Shown here: positions 8,606 to 16,614 of the stretch, piece by piece
How the letters are laid out: every line of letters begins with the position of its first letter
Numbering within the stretch: position 1 is the stretch's first letter
Assembly: GCF_003074055.1 (NCBI RefSeq)
Contig: NZ_CP029043.1
Location: forward strand, 6,750,501-6,814,500
Direction: 5' to 3'
Origin: Streptomyces nigra
Lineage (GTDB): Bacteria > Actinomycetota > Actinomycetes > Streptomycetales > Streptomycetaceae
DNA: 64,000 nt
Position numbers and translations under genes: made by a program
The notes under the pieces: model-generated
What the model saw: only the letters and a program-made list of their open reading frames with translations
The model's database searches: none
What the model was told of the DNA's origin: nothing

Positions 8606-9100
8606 CGGCACGCGTCTCCCGTACGTAGGCGTGCGTGGCCGGCATGCGCGCGCCGTGGTCGCCCTTGTCGCCGGGCCCGGGCGGGTCCGGCTCTCCCCGC
8701 CGGACGACGGCGTCGGTGTCCCGTCCGGCCGGTGCGGCGAGTCCCGCGCCGTCCGCCCAGCGGCGCGCGTCTCCCGTGCGTGGGCGTGCGTGGCCCGGCA
8801 CGCGAATGCCGCTGCCGTCCGCCCAGCGGCGCGCGTCTCCCGTGCGTGGGCGTGCGTGGCCCGGCACGCGAATGCCGCTGCCGTCCGCCCGGCGGCATGC
8901 GTCTCCCGTGCGTGGGCGTGCGTGGCCCGGCACGCGAATGCCGCTGCCGTCCGCCCGGCGGCATGCGTCTCCCGTGCGTGGGCGTGCGTGGCCCGGCACG
9001 CGAATGCCGCTGCCGTCCGCCCGGCGGCACGCGTCTCCCGTGCGTCCGCCCCAGTGGCCCGGCACGTCAACGCCCTCGCCGTCCGCCCAGCGGCTTGCGG
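8604..9100 (+). repeat. 66-bp tandem repeat array derived from the kinase gene
   Basis: Five consecutive units of 66 bp start at 8748, 8814, 8880, 8946 and 9012. The first four are nearly identical, the fifth is diverged, and a decayed start of another unit follows at 9078. A partial unit (8604-8644) and a partial copy of the kinase ATPase coding region (about 8645-8735, matching 8395-8485 at an offset of 250 bp) precede them. Each unit contains the exact 15-mer CGTGGCCCGGCACGC found at 8374-8388 in the N-box of the kinase. There are no unique spacers, so this is not a CRISPR array. Confidence 0.85.
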
Positions 9101-9191
9101 CCGGGCATGGGCCGCCCGGCCCTCGCCCTGGGGCCGGTCTCCGGCGGCGACTGCCCGTCCGCCTCTCGTGCCCCCGCACCCTCCCGAGTGA
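8631..9191 (+). pseudogene. Open frame over duplicated kinase ATPase fragment and repeats
   Basis: An uninterrupted 186-codon frame begins with a GTG that has no ribosome site. It first reads RHARAVVALVAGPGRVRL and then DDGVGVP, clearly matching the kinase segment RHAHAHRADVALVAEPGRVRL and DDGVGIP. It then gives 22-residue repeats containing VARHANAAAVRPA, matching the kinase N-box VARHAHAHRADV. It lacks a dimerisation helix, a full ATPase fold and a start signal. I treat it as a non-functional relic kept open by GC bias, not as a translated gene. Confidence 0.6.
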
Positions 9192-9253
9192 CGGTGGGAT
9201 CGGAAAGCCCTCGGCTGTCCGGCCGGGCGGCCGGACGGAAGGCGGTGAGGGCG

Positions 9254-10105
9254 ATGACACTCCCCCTGGTCGTGGGCGTCGACGGTTCCGGTCCCAGCCT
9301 GGTCGCAGTCGACTGGGCCGTGGACGAGGCCGTACGCCACGGACTGACCCTGCGGCTCGTGCACGCCTCCTTCTGGGAACGCTACGCGGGCGCCGTGCCG
9401 ACGCTGGGCGCGGGACGCTTCTCGGAACGCGTCCTCGCGGAGCACCTCGTGGCCTCCGCCGCCGAGCGGGCCGCGCGGCGCGCCCCCGGACTGGGGATCA
9501 CCACGGACATCCTGCCCGCCGAGGCCGTCGACGGCCTGCTGCACGAGGGCGCCAACGCGCACGCCCTCGTGGTCGGCGACCGGGGCCGCGGCGAGCTGAA
9601 GGGTCTGCTGCTCGGCTCCGCCAGCCTCGGAGTCGCGGCCCGGGCCCGGTGCCCCGTGATCGTGGTGCGGGGCGACGACGCGGGCGTGGTCGGCCTGCAC
9701 GAACGGATCCTGCTCGGCGTCGGGGACGCCGTCACCGGTGAGCGGGCGGCCGGCTTCGCCGTCCGGGAGGCGGAGGCGCGCGGATGCACCCTGGACGCCG
9801 TACGTGCCTGGCGGCACGGGGCGCCGATCGGCGAGGCGCCCGACGACCCCGAGCGGAGGGCGACGGCCCTGCTGGACGACGCGCTGCGCGCCCCGCTCGC
9901 CGCACACCCCGCCGTCCGGGTGCGCCGTGCGACCGTCGAGGGCCCGGCACGGACCGTCCTGGTGGACCGCTCGGCGGCGGCCGACCTCGTGGTCCTGGGC
10001 GCACGCCGCAGGCACGACCACTTCGGCCTCCAGCTGGGCCGGGTCGGCCACACCCTGCTGCACCACGCCCAGTGCCCGGTCGCGATCGTCCCGCAGCTGG
10101 CCTGA
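9254..10105 (+). CDS. Tandem-domain universal stress protein
   Basis: 283 residues, the third two-domain USP in this island. Domain 1 starts LVVGVDGSG and has the ATP loop GDRGRGELKGLLLGS near residues 113-127. Domain 2 ends VGHTLLHHAQCPVAIVPQLA and has lost the GS of the loop, as in the other two. The ATG at 9254 follows a GGCGGTGAGG stretch. It lies downstream of the kinase and its repeat array, and converges on the small Cys-containing gene that follows. The role in stress survival is from family and context. Confidence 0.9.
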   Translation: MTLPLVVGVDGSGPSLVAVDWAVDEAVRHGLTLRLVHASFWERYAGAVPTLGAGRFSERVLAEHLVASAAERAARRAPGLGITTDILPAEAVDGLLHEGANAHALVVGDRGRGELKGLLLGSASLGVAARARCPVIVVRGDDAGVVGLHERILLGVGDAVTGERAAGFAVREAEARGCTLDAVRAWRHGAPIGEAPDDPERRATALLDDALRAPLAAHPAVRVRRATVEGPARTVLVDRSAAADLVVLGARRRHDHFGLQLGRVGHTLLHHAQCPVAIVPQLA

Positions 10106-10120
10106 CGCGGGCCCGGGCCC

Positions 10121-10429
10121 TTACGGGCGAGGGTCGACGCGCTGCCACCGCGGTCGCGCGTCGGCTCCGCGGCGCCCCGCCACCGAGGCACAGCGGGGGC
10201 ACACCCGCTGGACGCGGTCGGCGGCGCCGCCCGATTCCGGGAGGATGTCCGGCCAGCGCACCCCCGCGAAACGGGACAGCTGGGAGCGGCTGAGGGAGAG
10301 GCCGCACACGGTCTGGTTCATGCCGGGCTCCCAGGCGTGGACCTCACCGGAGGGCAGGCGGCGCCTGCCCTCCTCCTCGTCGGTCCACTGCCCGGAGGCG
10401 GCCACGGCGTAGTTCTTCGCACGTCCCAT
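10121..10429 (-). CDS. Small conserved hypothetical protein with CxxC
   Basis: 102 residues starting MGRAKNYAVAASGQWTDEEE. The middle reads HAWEPGMNQTVCGLSLSRSQ and the C-terminal part VCPRCASVAG. The His, single Cys and CPRC pair could form a small zinc site, but this is only a pattern. The protein resembles a lineage-specific streptomycete family of unknown function as far as I can tell. It is convergent with the USP gene and divergent from the carboxylate-amine ligase gene across a gap of about 340 bp in which I see no gene or convincing regulatory site. Confidence 0.65.
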   Translation of the reverse strand: MGRAKNYAVAASGQWTDEEEGRRRLPSGEVHAWEPGMNQTVCGLSLSRSQLSRFAGVRWPDILPESGGAADRVQRVCPRCASVAGRRGADARPRWQRVDPRP

Positions 10430-10777
10430 GGTGCGCCCCGGGTTCCCCCGCCGGGCGCCGCCCAACCACCCCGGCCCGGCGAGGGCCGCGCCGTGCGGGA
10501 CGGCCGTCCTGCGGGCAAGGTGGAGCCATGGTCGCTCGCGGGTGCCGGGCCCCCTCAGGGGGTCGGTCCGCCGGCCGGGACACCGCGTGGGTGCGGGGTG
10601 CCGGCGGGCCCTCCGGCGCGCTCACCTGCGACGCAGGCGGCGCACCCGTGCGGTGCCGGGATTGTGCGCCGAAGTGCGGGGAACCCAGAGCACACCACAA
10701 CCACCCGGGACCGCCCGGAGGGGAAACCCCCTTCCCCCGCCGGGCAGGAGTTCGGATCCCTAGGAGAGACCGTGACC

Positions 10778-11956
10778 ATGCGCATCGGTGTGGAGGAAGA
10801 GTTCCACGTCCTGGAGGTGGAGAGCGGGCTGCTCGTACCGCGTGCCGACGCGGTGCTGCGGCGCCTGCCCGGGCAGACCTTCACGACCGAACTGCAACCG
10901 TGCACCGTCGAGGCCAACAGCGCCGTGCACACGTCCCTGCAGGATCTGTACGCCGACCTGACCGGTATGCGCCGGGAGCTGGACGCGGCAGCCTCCTCGC
11001 TGGGACTCGCCGTGGTGGCCTCCGGCACGGCCCCGCTCGCCCCCGCCGCCTCAGCGAACCCCACCGCCGAGGACCGCTACCGGCACATGGCCGAGGAGTA
11101 CCGCAGGGTCGCCGACGAGCAGCTGATCTGCGGCGCCCAGGTCCATGTCGACGTCCCCGACCGCGACACCGCCGTACGGGTCATGTGCGAGGTCTCGCCC
11201 TGGCTGCCCGCGCTGCTGGCGCTGTCCGCGAGCTCGCCGTTCTGGCAGGGCACCGACACCGGCTACGCGAGCTGGCGCACCCTGCTGTGGCAGCGCTGGC
11301 CCACCGCCGGCCCGCCCGGCTGCTACGAGAGCGCCGCCGAGTACGACGCCGCGGTCGAGGACTTCGTACGGGCCGGGGTCATCAGCGACACGGGGATGGT
11401 CTACTACGACGTCCGGCCCTCCGACCATCTGCGCACCCTGGAGCTGCGCATCTGCGACGCCTGCCCGCGCGCGGAGACCGTGGTCCTGATCGCCGGGCTG
11501 TTCCGCGCCCTGGTCACCGAGGCCCGGGCCCGGCTCCGCAAGCGCGGCACCCCCGGCTGCGCCAGCCGGCACGAGTGGCTGCGGGGTGCGTCGTGGCGGG
11601 CCGCCCGCTCCGGCCTGGAGGGCACCCTGGTCGACCCCGAGACCCACCGGGAGGCCTCCGCGCGCCAGGTCGTCCGCAAGCTGCTGCTGCGGCTGCGCCC
11701 CGCGCTGGAGGCGCACGGCGACTGGGGGACCGTCCGCGAGCTGGCGGAGGAGACCCTCGCCGAGGGCTCCGCGGCCCGCCGGATGCGCCGCACGGCACGC
11801 CGCGAGGACCTGCTGGGCTGCGTCGACATGCTGATCGCCGAGACCCGCGGCGAGCGCGGCGGCCGCCGGCCCGCCCGCGCCGGACTGTCCCGGACCGTCG
11901 TGGCGCCGACCCGTCCGCTCGCGGGCCCCGAGGCCCCGGACGTCGTCGGTCGCTGA
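10778..11956 (+). CDS. YbdK-type carboxylate-amine ligase (GCS2 family)
   Basis: 392 residues of the glutamate-cysteine ligase type 2 family: IGVEEEFHVLEVESG at the N-terminus, GAQVHVDVPD near residue 120, YYDVRPSDHLRTLELRICD near 210, and a C-terminal RGASWRAARSGLEGTLVDP. Members join a carboxylate to an amine using ATP. True substrates are mostly unknown outside glutathione or ergothioneine relatives. An in-frame GTG at 10772 is an alternative start because AGGAG lies 5 nt before it and 11 nt before the ATG. It precedes an AsnO-like amidotransferase and a peptidase, and a second paralogue lies at 20031-21110. Confidence 0.85.
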   Translation: MRIGVEEEFHVLEVESGLLVPRADAVLRRLPGQTFTTELQPCTVEANSAVHTSLQDLYADLTGMRRELDAAASSLGLAVVASGTAPLAPAASANPTAEDRYRHMAEEYRRVADEQLICGAQVHVDVPDRDTAVRVMCEVSPWLPALLALSASSPFWQGTDTGYASWRTLLWQRWPTAGPPGCYESAAEYDAAVEDFVRAGVISDTGMVYYDVRPSDHLRTLELRICDACPRAETVVLIAGLFRALVTEARARLRKRGTPGCASRHEWLRGASWRAARSGLEGTLVDPETHREASARQVVRKLLLRLRPALEAHGDWGTVRELAEETLAEGSAARRMRRTARREDLLGCVDMLIAETRGERGGRRPARAGLSRTVVAPTRPLAGPEAPDVVGR

Positions 11957-12041
11957 GGCGCCGCCGGGCGGCGGCCGCGGCTTCGGCGCGCCCCGCCCCC
12001 GTACGGCGCCCGTCCTGTCCCCGAACAGAGAGGATCCCCCC

Positions 12042-12242
12042 ATGCGTTCCGTCACCGCCGGTGCCGCCGCCGCAGGCCGCGCGCCGGTTCCTCCGTCCTC
12101 CCGTGCCGCGTCCTCCCGTGCCGCGTCCTCCCGTGCCGCGTCCTCCCGTGCCGCGTCCTCCCGTGCCGAGTCCTCCCGTGCCGCGTCCTCCCGTGCCGAG
12201 GCGGACGCCCGGAAGGGAGGCGTCACGGCATGTGCGGGCTGA
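12042..12242 (+). CDS. Small repetitive ORF upstream of amidotransferase
   Basis: 66 codons with a good AGAGAGGA ribosome site 8 nt before the ATG. The stop lies 13 bp inside the following amidotransferase gene, an arrangement typical of translational coupling. The centre is a pentapeptide-type repeat, seven copies of SSRA(A/E), between an Ala/Gly-rich head and the tail EADARKGGVTACAG. No known domain. It could be a real small peptide, a leader that couples translation, or a fortuitous frame through a microsatellite. The strong ribosome site and overlap favour translation; function unknown. Confidence 0.35.
   Translation: MRSVTAGAAAAGRAPVPPSSRAASSRAASSRAASSRAASSRAESSRAASSRAEADARKGGVTACAG
12095..12199 (+). 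repeat. 15-bp tandem repeat, seven copies
   Basis: GTCCTCCCGTGCCGC-type units start at 12095, 12110, 12125, 12140, 12155, 12170 and 12185. Only the last base varies (C or A). The unit length is a multiple of three, so gain or loss of copies would keep the overlapping small reading frame open. Such arrays usually vary in copy number between strains. Confidence 0.9.
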
Positions 12243-14014
12243 GCGGGGAGATCCGGTTCGACGGACGGCCGGCCGATCCGACGGCTGTCGAACGCATGAA
12301 TGAACAGCTCGAGGGGCGCGGGCCCGACGGGCAGGGCACCTGGCACCGGGGCCCCGTCGCCCTCGGCCACCGCCGTCTGAAGATCATCGATCTGACGGAC
12401 CGCGGGGCCCAGCCGATGACCGACGCCCGCGGCGAACTCACCGGTGTCTTCAACGGCTGCGTCTACAACTACCCGGAGCTGCGCGAGGAGTTGCGGGCCC
12501 TCGGGCACCGCTTCGAGTCGACGTCCGACACCGAGGTCGTCCTCAAGGCGTACCGCCAGTGGGGCACCGACTGCGTCGACCACTTCAAGGGCATGTTCGC
12601 CTTCGCGATCGCCGAGCACCGCACCGGCCGGCTCGTCCTGGCCCGCGACCGGCTCGGCATCAAGCCTCTGTACCTGGCCCGCACCCCGGGCCGGCTGCGG
12701 TTCGCCTCCACCCTGCCCGCCCTTCTCGCCGCGGGCGACGTGGACACCTCCCTCGACCCGGCCGCCCTCCACCAGTACCTCAGCTGGCACGCCACGGTCG
12801 CCGCGCCGCGCACCGTCCTCAACGGCGTGCGCAAGCTCCCGCCCGCCACCGTGCGGGTCGTCGAGCCGGACGGCACGCACCGCGACCACTGCTACTGGCA
12901 GCCGTCGTACACCCGCCGCGACGAATACGCCGGCATGAGCGCCGACGAATGGCGGGACGCGGTGCTGGAGGCGCTGCGCACGGCCGTGCGCCGCCGCATG
13001 GTCGCCGATGTGCCGGTCGGCGTCCTGCTCTCCGGCGGCCTCGACTCCAGCCTGATCGTCGCGCTGCTCGCCGACGAGGGGCAGCGCGGCCTGAAGACCT
13101 TCAGCGTCGGCTTCGAGTCGGAGGGCGGCGAGGAGGGCGACGAGTTCGCGTACTCGGACCTGGTGGCCGGCGAGTTCGGCACCGACCACCGGCGGCTGAT
13201 GGTCCCCTCCCACCGGGTCTCGACGGCCCTCGAGGGCGCAGTCGAGGCCATGAGCGAGCCGATGATCAGCCATGACGTCGTCGCCTTCCATCTGCTCGCC
13301 GAGCAGGTGTCGAAGGAGGTCAAGGTCGTGCAGAGCGGCCAGGGCGCCGACGAGGTCTTCGCCGGCTACCACTGGTACCCGCGGCTCGCGGACACCACCC
13401 GCGAGGACGAGCCGCGGCGCTACGCCGACGTCTACTTCGACCGCTCCCACGACGACGTCGCTCGCATCCTGCGCCCGGACCTGGTCCCCGGGCACGACGT
13501 CTCCGGCCGCTTCGTCGACGCCCACATGGCGGTCCCCGGCGCCGAGACCGCGCTGGATGCCGCCCTGCGCCTGGACACCCACGTGATGCTCGTGGACGAC
13601 CCGGTCAAGCGTGTCGACAACATGACGATGGCCTGGGGCCTGGAGGCCCGGGTGCCCTTCCTCGACCACGAACTGGTGGAACTGGCGGCGGCCTGCCCAC
13701 CGGAGCTCAAGCTGGCCGACGGCGGCAAGGGCGTCCTCAAGGCGGCGGGCCGCAAGCTGCTGCCCGTCGAGGTCGTGGACCGGCCCAAGGGCTACTTCCC
13801 GGTGCCCGCCATCCGGCACATGGCGGGCCCCGTCCTGCAGCGGGTGCGCGAGGCCCTGGAGGCCCCCGAGGCCAGGCGGCGCGGCCTGTTCCGCCCGTCC
13901 TACGTGAGCGAACTCCTGGCGGCGCCCGACGCGCACCGGACCCGGCGGGGCAACAACGCCCTGTGGCAGATCGCATTGCTGGAGATATGGCTGCAGACGC
14001 ACGGAATCAAGTGA
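12230..14014 (+). CDS. AsnO-type glutamine amidotransferase (asparagine synthetase family)
   Basis: 594 residues. Residues 1-210 are a class II glutaminase with the nucleophile Cys2 in MCGLSGEIRF. Residues 230-560 are the synthetase domain with the PP-loop SGGLDSS near 267 and GQGADEVFAGY near 375. The sequence fits the N-acetylglutaminylglutamine amidotransferase branch, which amidates the dipeptide osmolyte NAGGN, better than ordinary AsnB. In NAGGN producers the partners are a GNAT/ATP-grasp synthetase and an M42 peptidase. Here they are a YbdK ligase upstream and an S9 peptidase downstream, so the product may differ. A GGGAGG site precedes the ATG. Confidence 0.8.
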   Translation: MCGLSGEIRFDGRPADPTAVERMNEQLEGRGPDGQGTWHRGPVALGHRRLKIIDLTDRGAQPMTDARGELTGVFNGCVYNYPELREELRALGHRFESTSDTEVVLKAYRQWGTDCVDHFKGMFAFAIAEHRTGRLVLARDRLGIKPLYLARTPGRLRFASTLPALLAAGDVDTSLDPAALHQYLSWHATVAAPRTVLNGVRKLPPATVRVVEPDGTHRDHCYWQPSYTRRDEYAGMSADEWRDAVLEALRTAVRRRMVADVPVGVLLSGGLDSSLIVALLADEGQRGLKTFSVGFESEGGEEGDEFAYSDLVAGEFGTDHRRLMVPSHRVSTALEGAVEAMSEPMISHDVVAFHLLAEQVSKEVKVVQSGQGADEVFAGYHWYPRLADTTREDEPRRYADVYFDRSHDDVARILRPDLVPGHDVSGRFVDAHMAVPGAETALDAALRLDTHVMLVDDPVKRVDNMTMAWGLEARVPFLDHELVELAAACPPELKLADGGKGVLKAAGRKLLPVEVVDRPKGYFPVPAIRHMAGPVLQRVREALEAPEARRRGLFRPSYVSELLAAPDAHRTRRGNNALWQIALLEIWLQTHGIK

Positions 14015-16185
14015 CCGGCCCCGGCGGCGGCCCGGCGCAGCGGCTCCTCGCGCCCCGTCCGGACCCCGGCCCGCCCTCCGCGTGGCAGGCAGAGGGCCGG
14101 GCGGGGGAGTGGGCCGCCGCCGACCGGACCGCCGCGCCGGAGTCGATGCAACTGCCCGGGGCGGGCGGCCCGCGCGACGCCGTCACCCGGCTGCGCGCCC
14201 ACGGCTGCTGGTACCCCTCGGCGGACCCGGCCGGCGCCCAGGTCGCCTTCATCTGCGACCGCGGCGGCGTCCCCCAGCTCTGGGCGGGCCCCGTCGACAG
14301 CGAGGACGTACGGCTCCTGGACGCCTCGCCGGACCCGGTCAAGGAGGTGTCCTGGTCGCCGGACGGCCGCTGGATCGCGTACACGACCGCGCCGGGCGGC
14401 GGTGAGCACACCCGGGTCCTGTGCGTACGCCCCGACGGCTCCGGACGCCGTCTGCTGGCCGGCGCGGACCCGGCGGGCTCCGCCTATCTGGGCCGCTGGG
14501 CGCACGACGGCTCGACGGTCGCCGTCACCGTGGCCGCCGGCATGGCGCCCGCGTCCGCAGGACCCGACCACGAGGGCGGCGTCCCCGTCACGGCGGCCGA
14601 GTGGCCGGAACGGGACGGGCACGCCACCCTCCTCGGCCCCGTCGCCCACGACGCCGTGGACGGAGCGCCCCAGGACGGCGCCCCCGCCCTCCTCATGACC
14701 CCCGTCGACCGGGCCGTACGCTCCGACGGCGGTCTGTCGGTCTACCTCATCGACCCCGACGGCCTGGCGTCCCCGGTGCTGCTCTCGACCGAGACGCACG
14801 CGGCGTCCCTCCGGGTGTGCGACCTCAGCCGGGACGGCCGTCTTGTGCTGCTGCGCCGGGGCCCGCGCGGGCGCCGGGAGGCGGTGGTCCGGCGCACCGC
14901 CGACGGGGAGGCGACCTTCGTGCTGCCGGTCGCCGACGGCGATCCGTGGATCGGACGGTTCTCCTCCGACGCGCGCACCCTGTGGCTGCGCAGCAACGCC
15001 GACCGGGAGTTCGCGGGACTCGTCGGCGTCGACCTGGACGAGGACGGCGCCCCGCGCGGAGCGTCCCTCCTGGCGGAGCGCGAGGGCAGCGACCTGGAAC
15101 TGCTCACCATCGCGGCCGACGGCACCACGGCGGTCCTCGCCTGGAACGTGCAGGGCGCCAACGAACTGGAGGTCGTCGAGACCGCCCCGCCAGGTCAGGA
15201 GCCCGGCACCCTGGGCCCGCTCCGTCCGGTCCCGCTGCCGCACGAGGTCGTCACCCGGGTCGCCACGGCAGGCCCCGGCCGGCTGCTGCTGGCCATGTCC
15301 GGCTCGCAGCGCCGCCCCGGCGTCTGGTGGGCCCACGAGGGTGTCGCCTCGGTCCGCACCCCCTGGTCGGCCCGCGACGAGGACGCCGTGCCGCCCGGCC
15401 GCCCGCCGGTACGCCCCGTCCCGCTGCGGCTCACGGCACGCGACGGGCTGCCGCTGAGCGGCTGGTACTACAGGGCGCCGGGACGCGGCCCGGACGTCCC
15501 CGCGCCCTGTGTCATCCATCTGCACGGCGGCCCCGAGGAACAGGAACGGCCGGTCTTCAACCCGCTCTACCACGAGATCCTCGGGCGCGGCCTCGACGTC
15601 TTCGCGCCCGATGTGCGCGGCTCCCTGGGACACGGCAGGTCGTTCGTCGACGCCGACCTCGGCGCGGGCCGCTTCGCGGCGCTGAACGACGTCGCCGACT
15701 GCGCGGCCCACGCCGTCGTCGCCGGCCCCGCCGACCCGACCCGACTCGCGGTCATGGGCCGTTCGTACGGCGGCTATCTGACGTTCGCGTCCGTCGTGTG
15801 GCACCCGGACCTGTTCCGCACCGCGGTCGCCGTGTGCGGGATGTCCGACTTCCTGACCTTCTTCGCCGGGACCGAGCCGTGGATCGCGGAGTCCGCCGCG
15901 CACAAGTACGGGCACCCCGAACGCGACCGCGACCTGCTGCGCAGCCTGTCGCCGATGAGCCGGATCGACGCGCTGCGGGCCCCGATCCTCGCCGTCCACG
16001 GCGAACACGACACCAATGTGCCGCCGGGGGAGTCCCAGCAGTTCATCCGGGCGGCGCGGGAACGGGGCGTGGAGGCCGAACTGCTGACGCTGCGCGACGA
16101 GGGGCACGACTTCCTGCGGGCGGAGAACCGCCGGCTGTTCCGCCGGGCCGCGGCCGACTGGCTGCAGAGCCACCTGCACCTGTGA
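14011..16185 (+). CDS. S9 family peptidase (prolyl oligopeptidase type)
   Basis: 724 residues. Residues about 60-440 form a beta-propeller-like region with WSPDGRWIAYT, and about 470-724 an alpha/beta-hydrolase. The nucleophile Ser is in GRSYGGY near residue 584, the Asp in HGEHDTNVPP near 664 and the His in DEGHDF near 698, so the triad is complete. The GTG start overlaps the amidotransferase stop by four bases (GTGA), showing translational coupling. An upstream ATG at 13987 is less likely. No signal peptide, so cytoplasmic. Probably trims or turns over the amidated product of the cluster; the substrate is inferred only. Confidence 0.85.
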   Translation: MTGPGGGPAQRLLAPRPDPGPPSAWQAEGRAGEWAAADRTAAPESMQLPGAGGPRDAVTRLRAHGCWYPSADPAGAQVAFICDRGGVPQLWAGPVDSEDVRLLDASPDPVKEVSWSPDGRWIAYTTAPGGGEHTRVLCVRPDGSGRRLLAGADPAGSAYLGRWAHDGSTVAVTVAAGMAPASAGPDHEGGVPVTAAEWPERDGHATLLGPVAHDAVDGAPQDGAPALLMTPVDRAVRSDGGLSVYLIDPDGLASPVLLSTETHAASLRVCDLSRDGRLVLLRRGPRGRREAVVRRTADGEATFVLPVADGDPWIGRFSSDARTLWLRSNADREFAGLVGVDLDEDGAPRGASLLAEREGSDLELLTIAADGTTAVLAWNVQGANELEVVETAPPGQEPGTLGPLRPVPLPHEVVTRVATAGPGRLLLAMSGSQRRPGVWWAHEGVASVRTPWSARDEDAVPPGRPPVRPVPLRLTARDGLPLSGWYYRAPGRGPDVPAPCVIHLHGGPEEQERPVFNPLYHEILGRGLDVFAPDVRGSLGHGRSFVDADLGAGRFAALNDVADCAAHAVVAGPADPTRLAVMGRSYGGYLTFASVVWHPDLFRTAVAVCGMSDFLTFFAGTEPWIAESAAHKYGHPERDRDLLRSLSPMSRIDALRAPILAVHGEHDTNVPPGESQQFIRAARERGVEAELLTLRDEGHDFLRAENRRLFRRAAADWLQSHLHL

Positions 16186-16195
16186 CCGGCACAGG

Positions 16196-16552
16196 TCAGG
16201 CCGCCGTGGTCAGCGCGGTGGCGGTCGCGATGGCGGTGTGCGCGCGGGCGTGGATGACCAGACGGATGCCGTGGGTGTCGGCGTTGGCGTCGAGCAGCCG
16301 CCGGGCCGGGGCGCTGTGCGTGGCGACGAAGGTGACCAGGTCCAGGTGGCTGCACAGCCGGTGGACCCGCAGCACCACGCTGATCGCCGCCTCGGTCGCC
16401 GCCGGTTCGTCGAGGACGATCACCACGGAGGACGGCCTGATCCCCTGCACCAGATCGCTGACCTGGGTGAGCAGAGCGGCCCGCCCGCCGATTCCGGGGT
16501 CCTCGTGCACCGTGATGACGAGTACGCCTCGCTCGAGTGTGTGAGACAGCAT
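16196..16552 (-). CDS. STAS-like small protein
   Basis: About 118 residues, starting MLSHTLERGVLVITVHEDPG. The pattern strand-helix-VVIVLDEPAATEAAISVVLRVH-strand-helix fits a STAS or anti-sigma-antagonist fold, but the usual D-S-x-G phosphorylation motif is absent (DEPAAT instead). A GTG one codon upstream (16555) is an alternative start; AAGGGA lies 7-10 nt before. It converges on the peptidase gene with a 10-bp gap. Family placement is moderate, function unknown. Confidence 0.6.
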   Translation of the reverse strand: MLSHTLERGVLVITVHEDPGIGGRAALLTQVSDLVQGIRPSSVVIVLDEPAATEAAISVVLRVHRLCSHLDLVTFVATHSAPARRLLDANADTHGIRLVIHARAHTAIATATALTTAA

Positions 16553-16614
16553 CACGGCTCAGTCCCTTCCGCGGCAATCGGTCCATAGTCGGACTACCCG
16601 ATATTCTGTGCACA

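Noticed and set aside
8748..9077. CRISPR array
   Set aside because: Units of 66 bp are head to tail with no unique spacers and derive from the kinase gene. No cas genes present.
10430..10771. Hidden gene in the gap before the YbdK ligase
   Set aside because: All frames here give Pro/Arg/Gly-rich translations without ribosome sites or recognisable domains.
12042..12242. RiPP precursor for the asparagine-synthetase-like enzyme
   Set aside because: No leader/core organisation, no YcaO or lasso B1/B2 homologues, and the amidotransferase fits the NAGGN type. Kept only as a small ORF of unknown role.
11051..14002. Long minus-strand open frame opposite the YbdK ligase and amidotransferase genes
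   Set aside because: Antisense shadow; composition is non-protein-like and both plus-strand genes have intact motifs.
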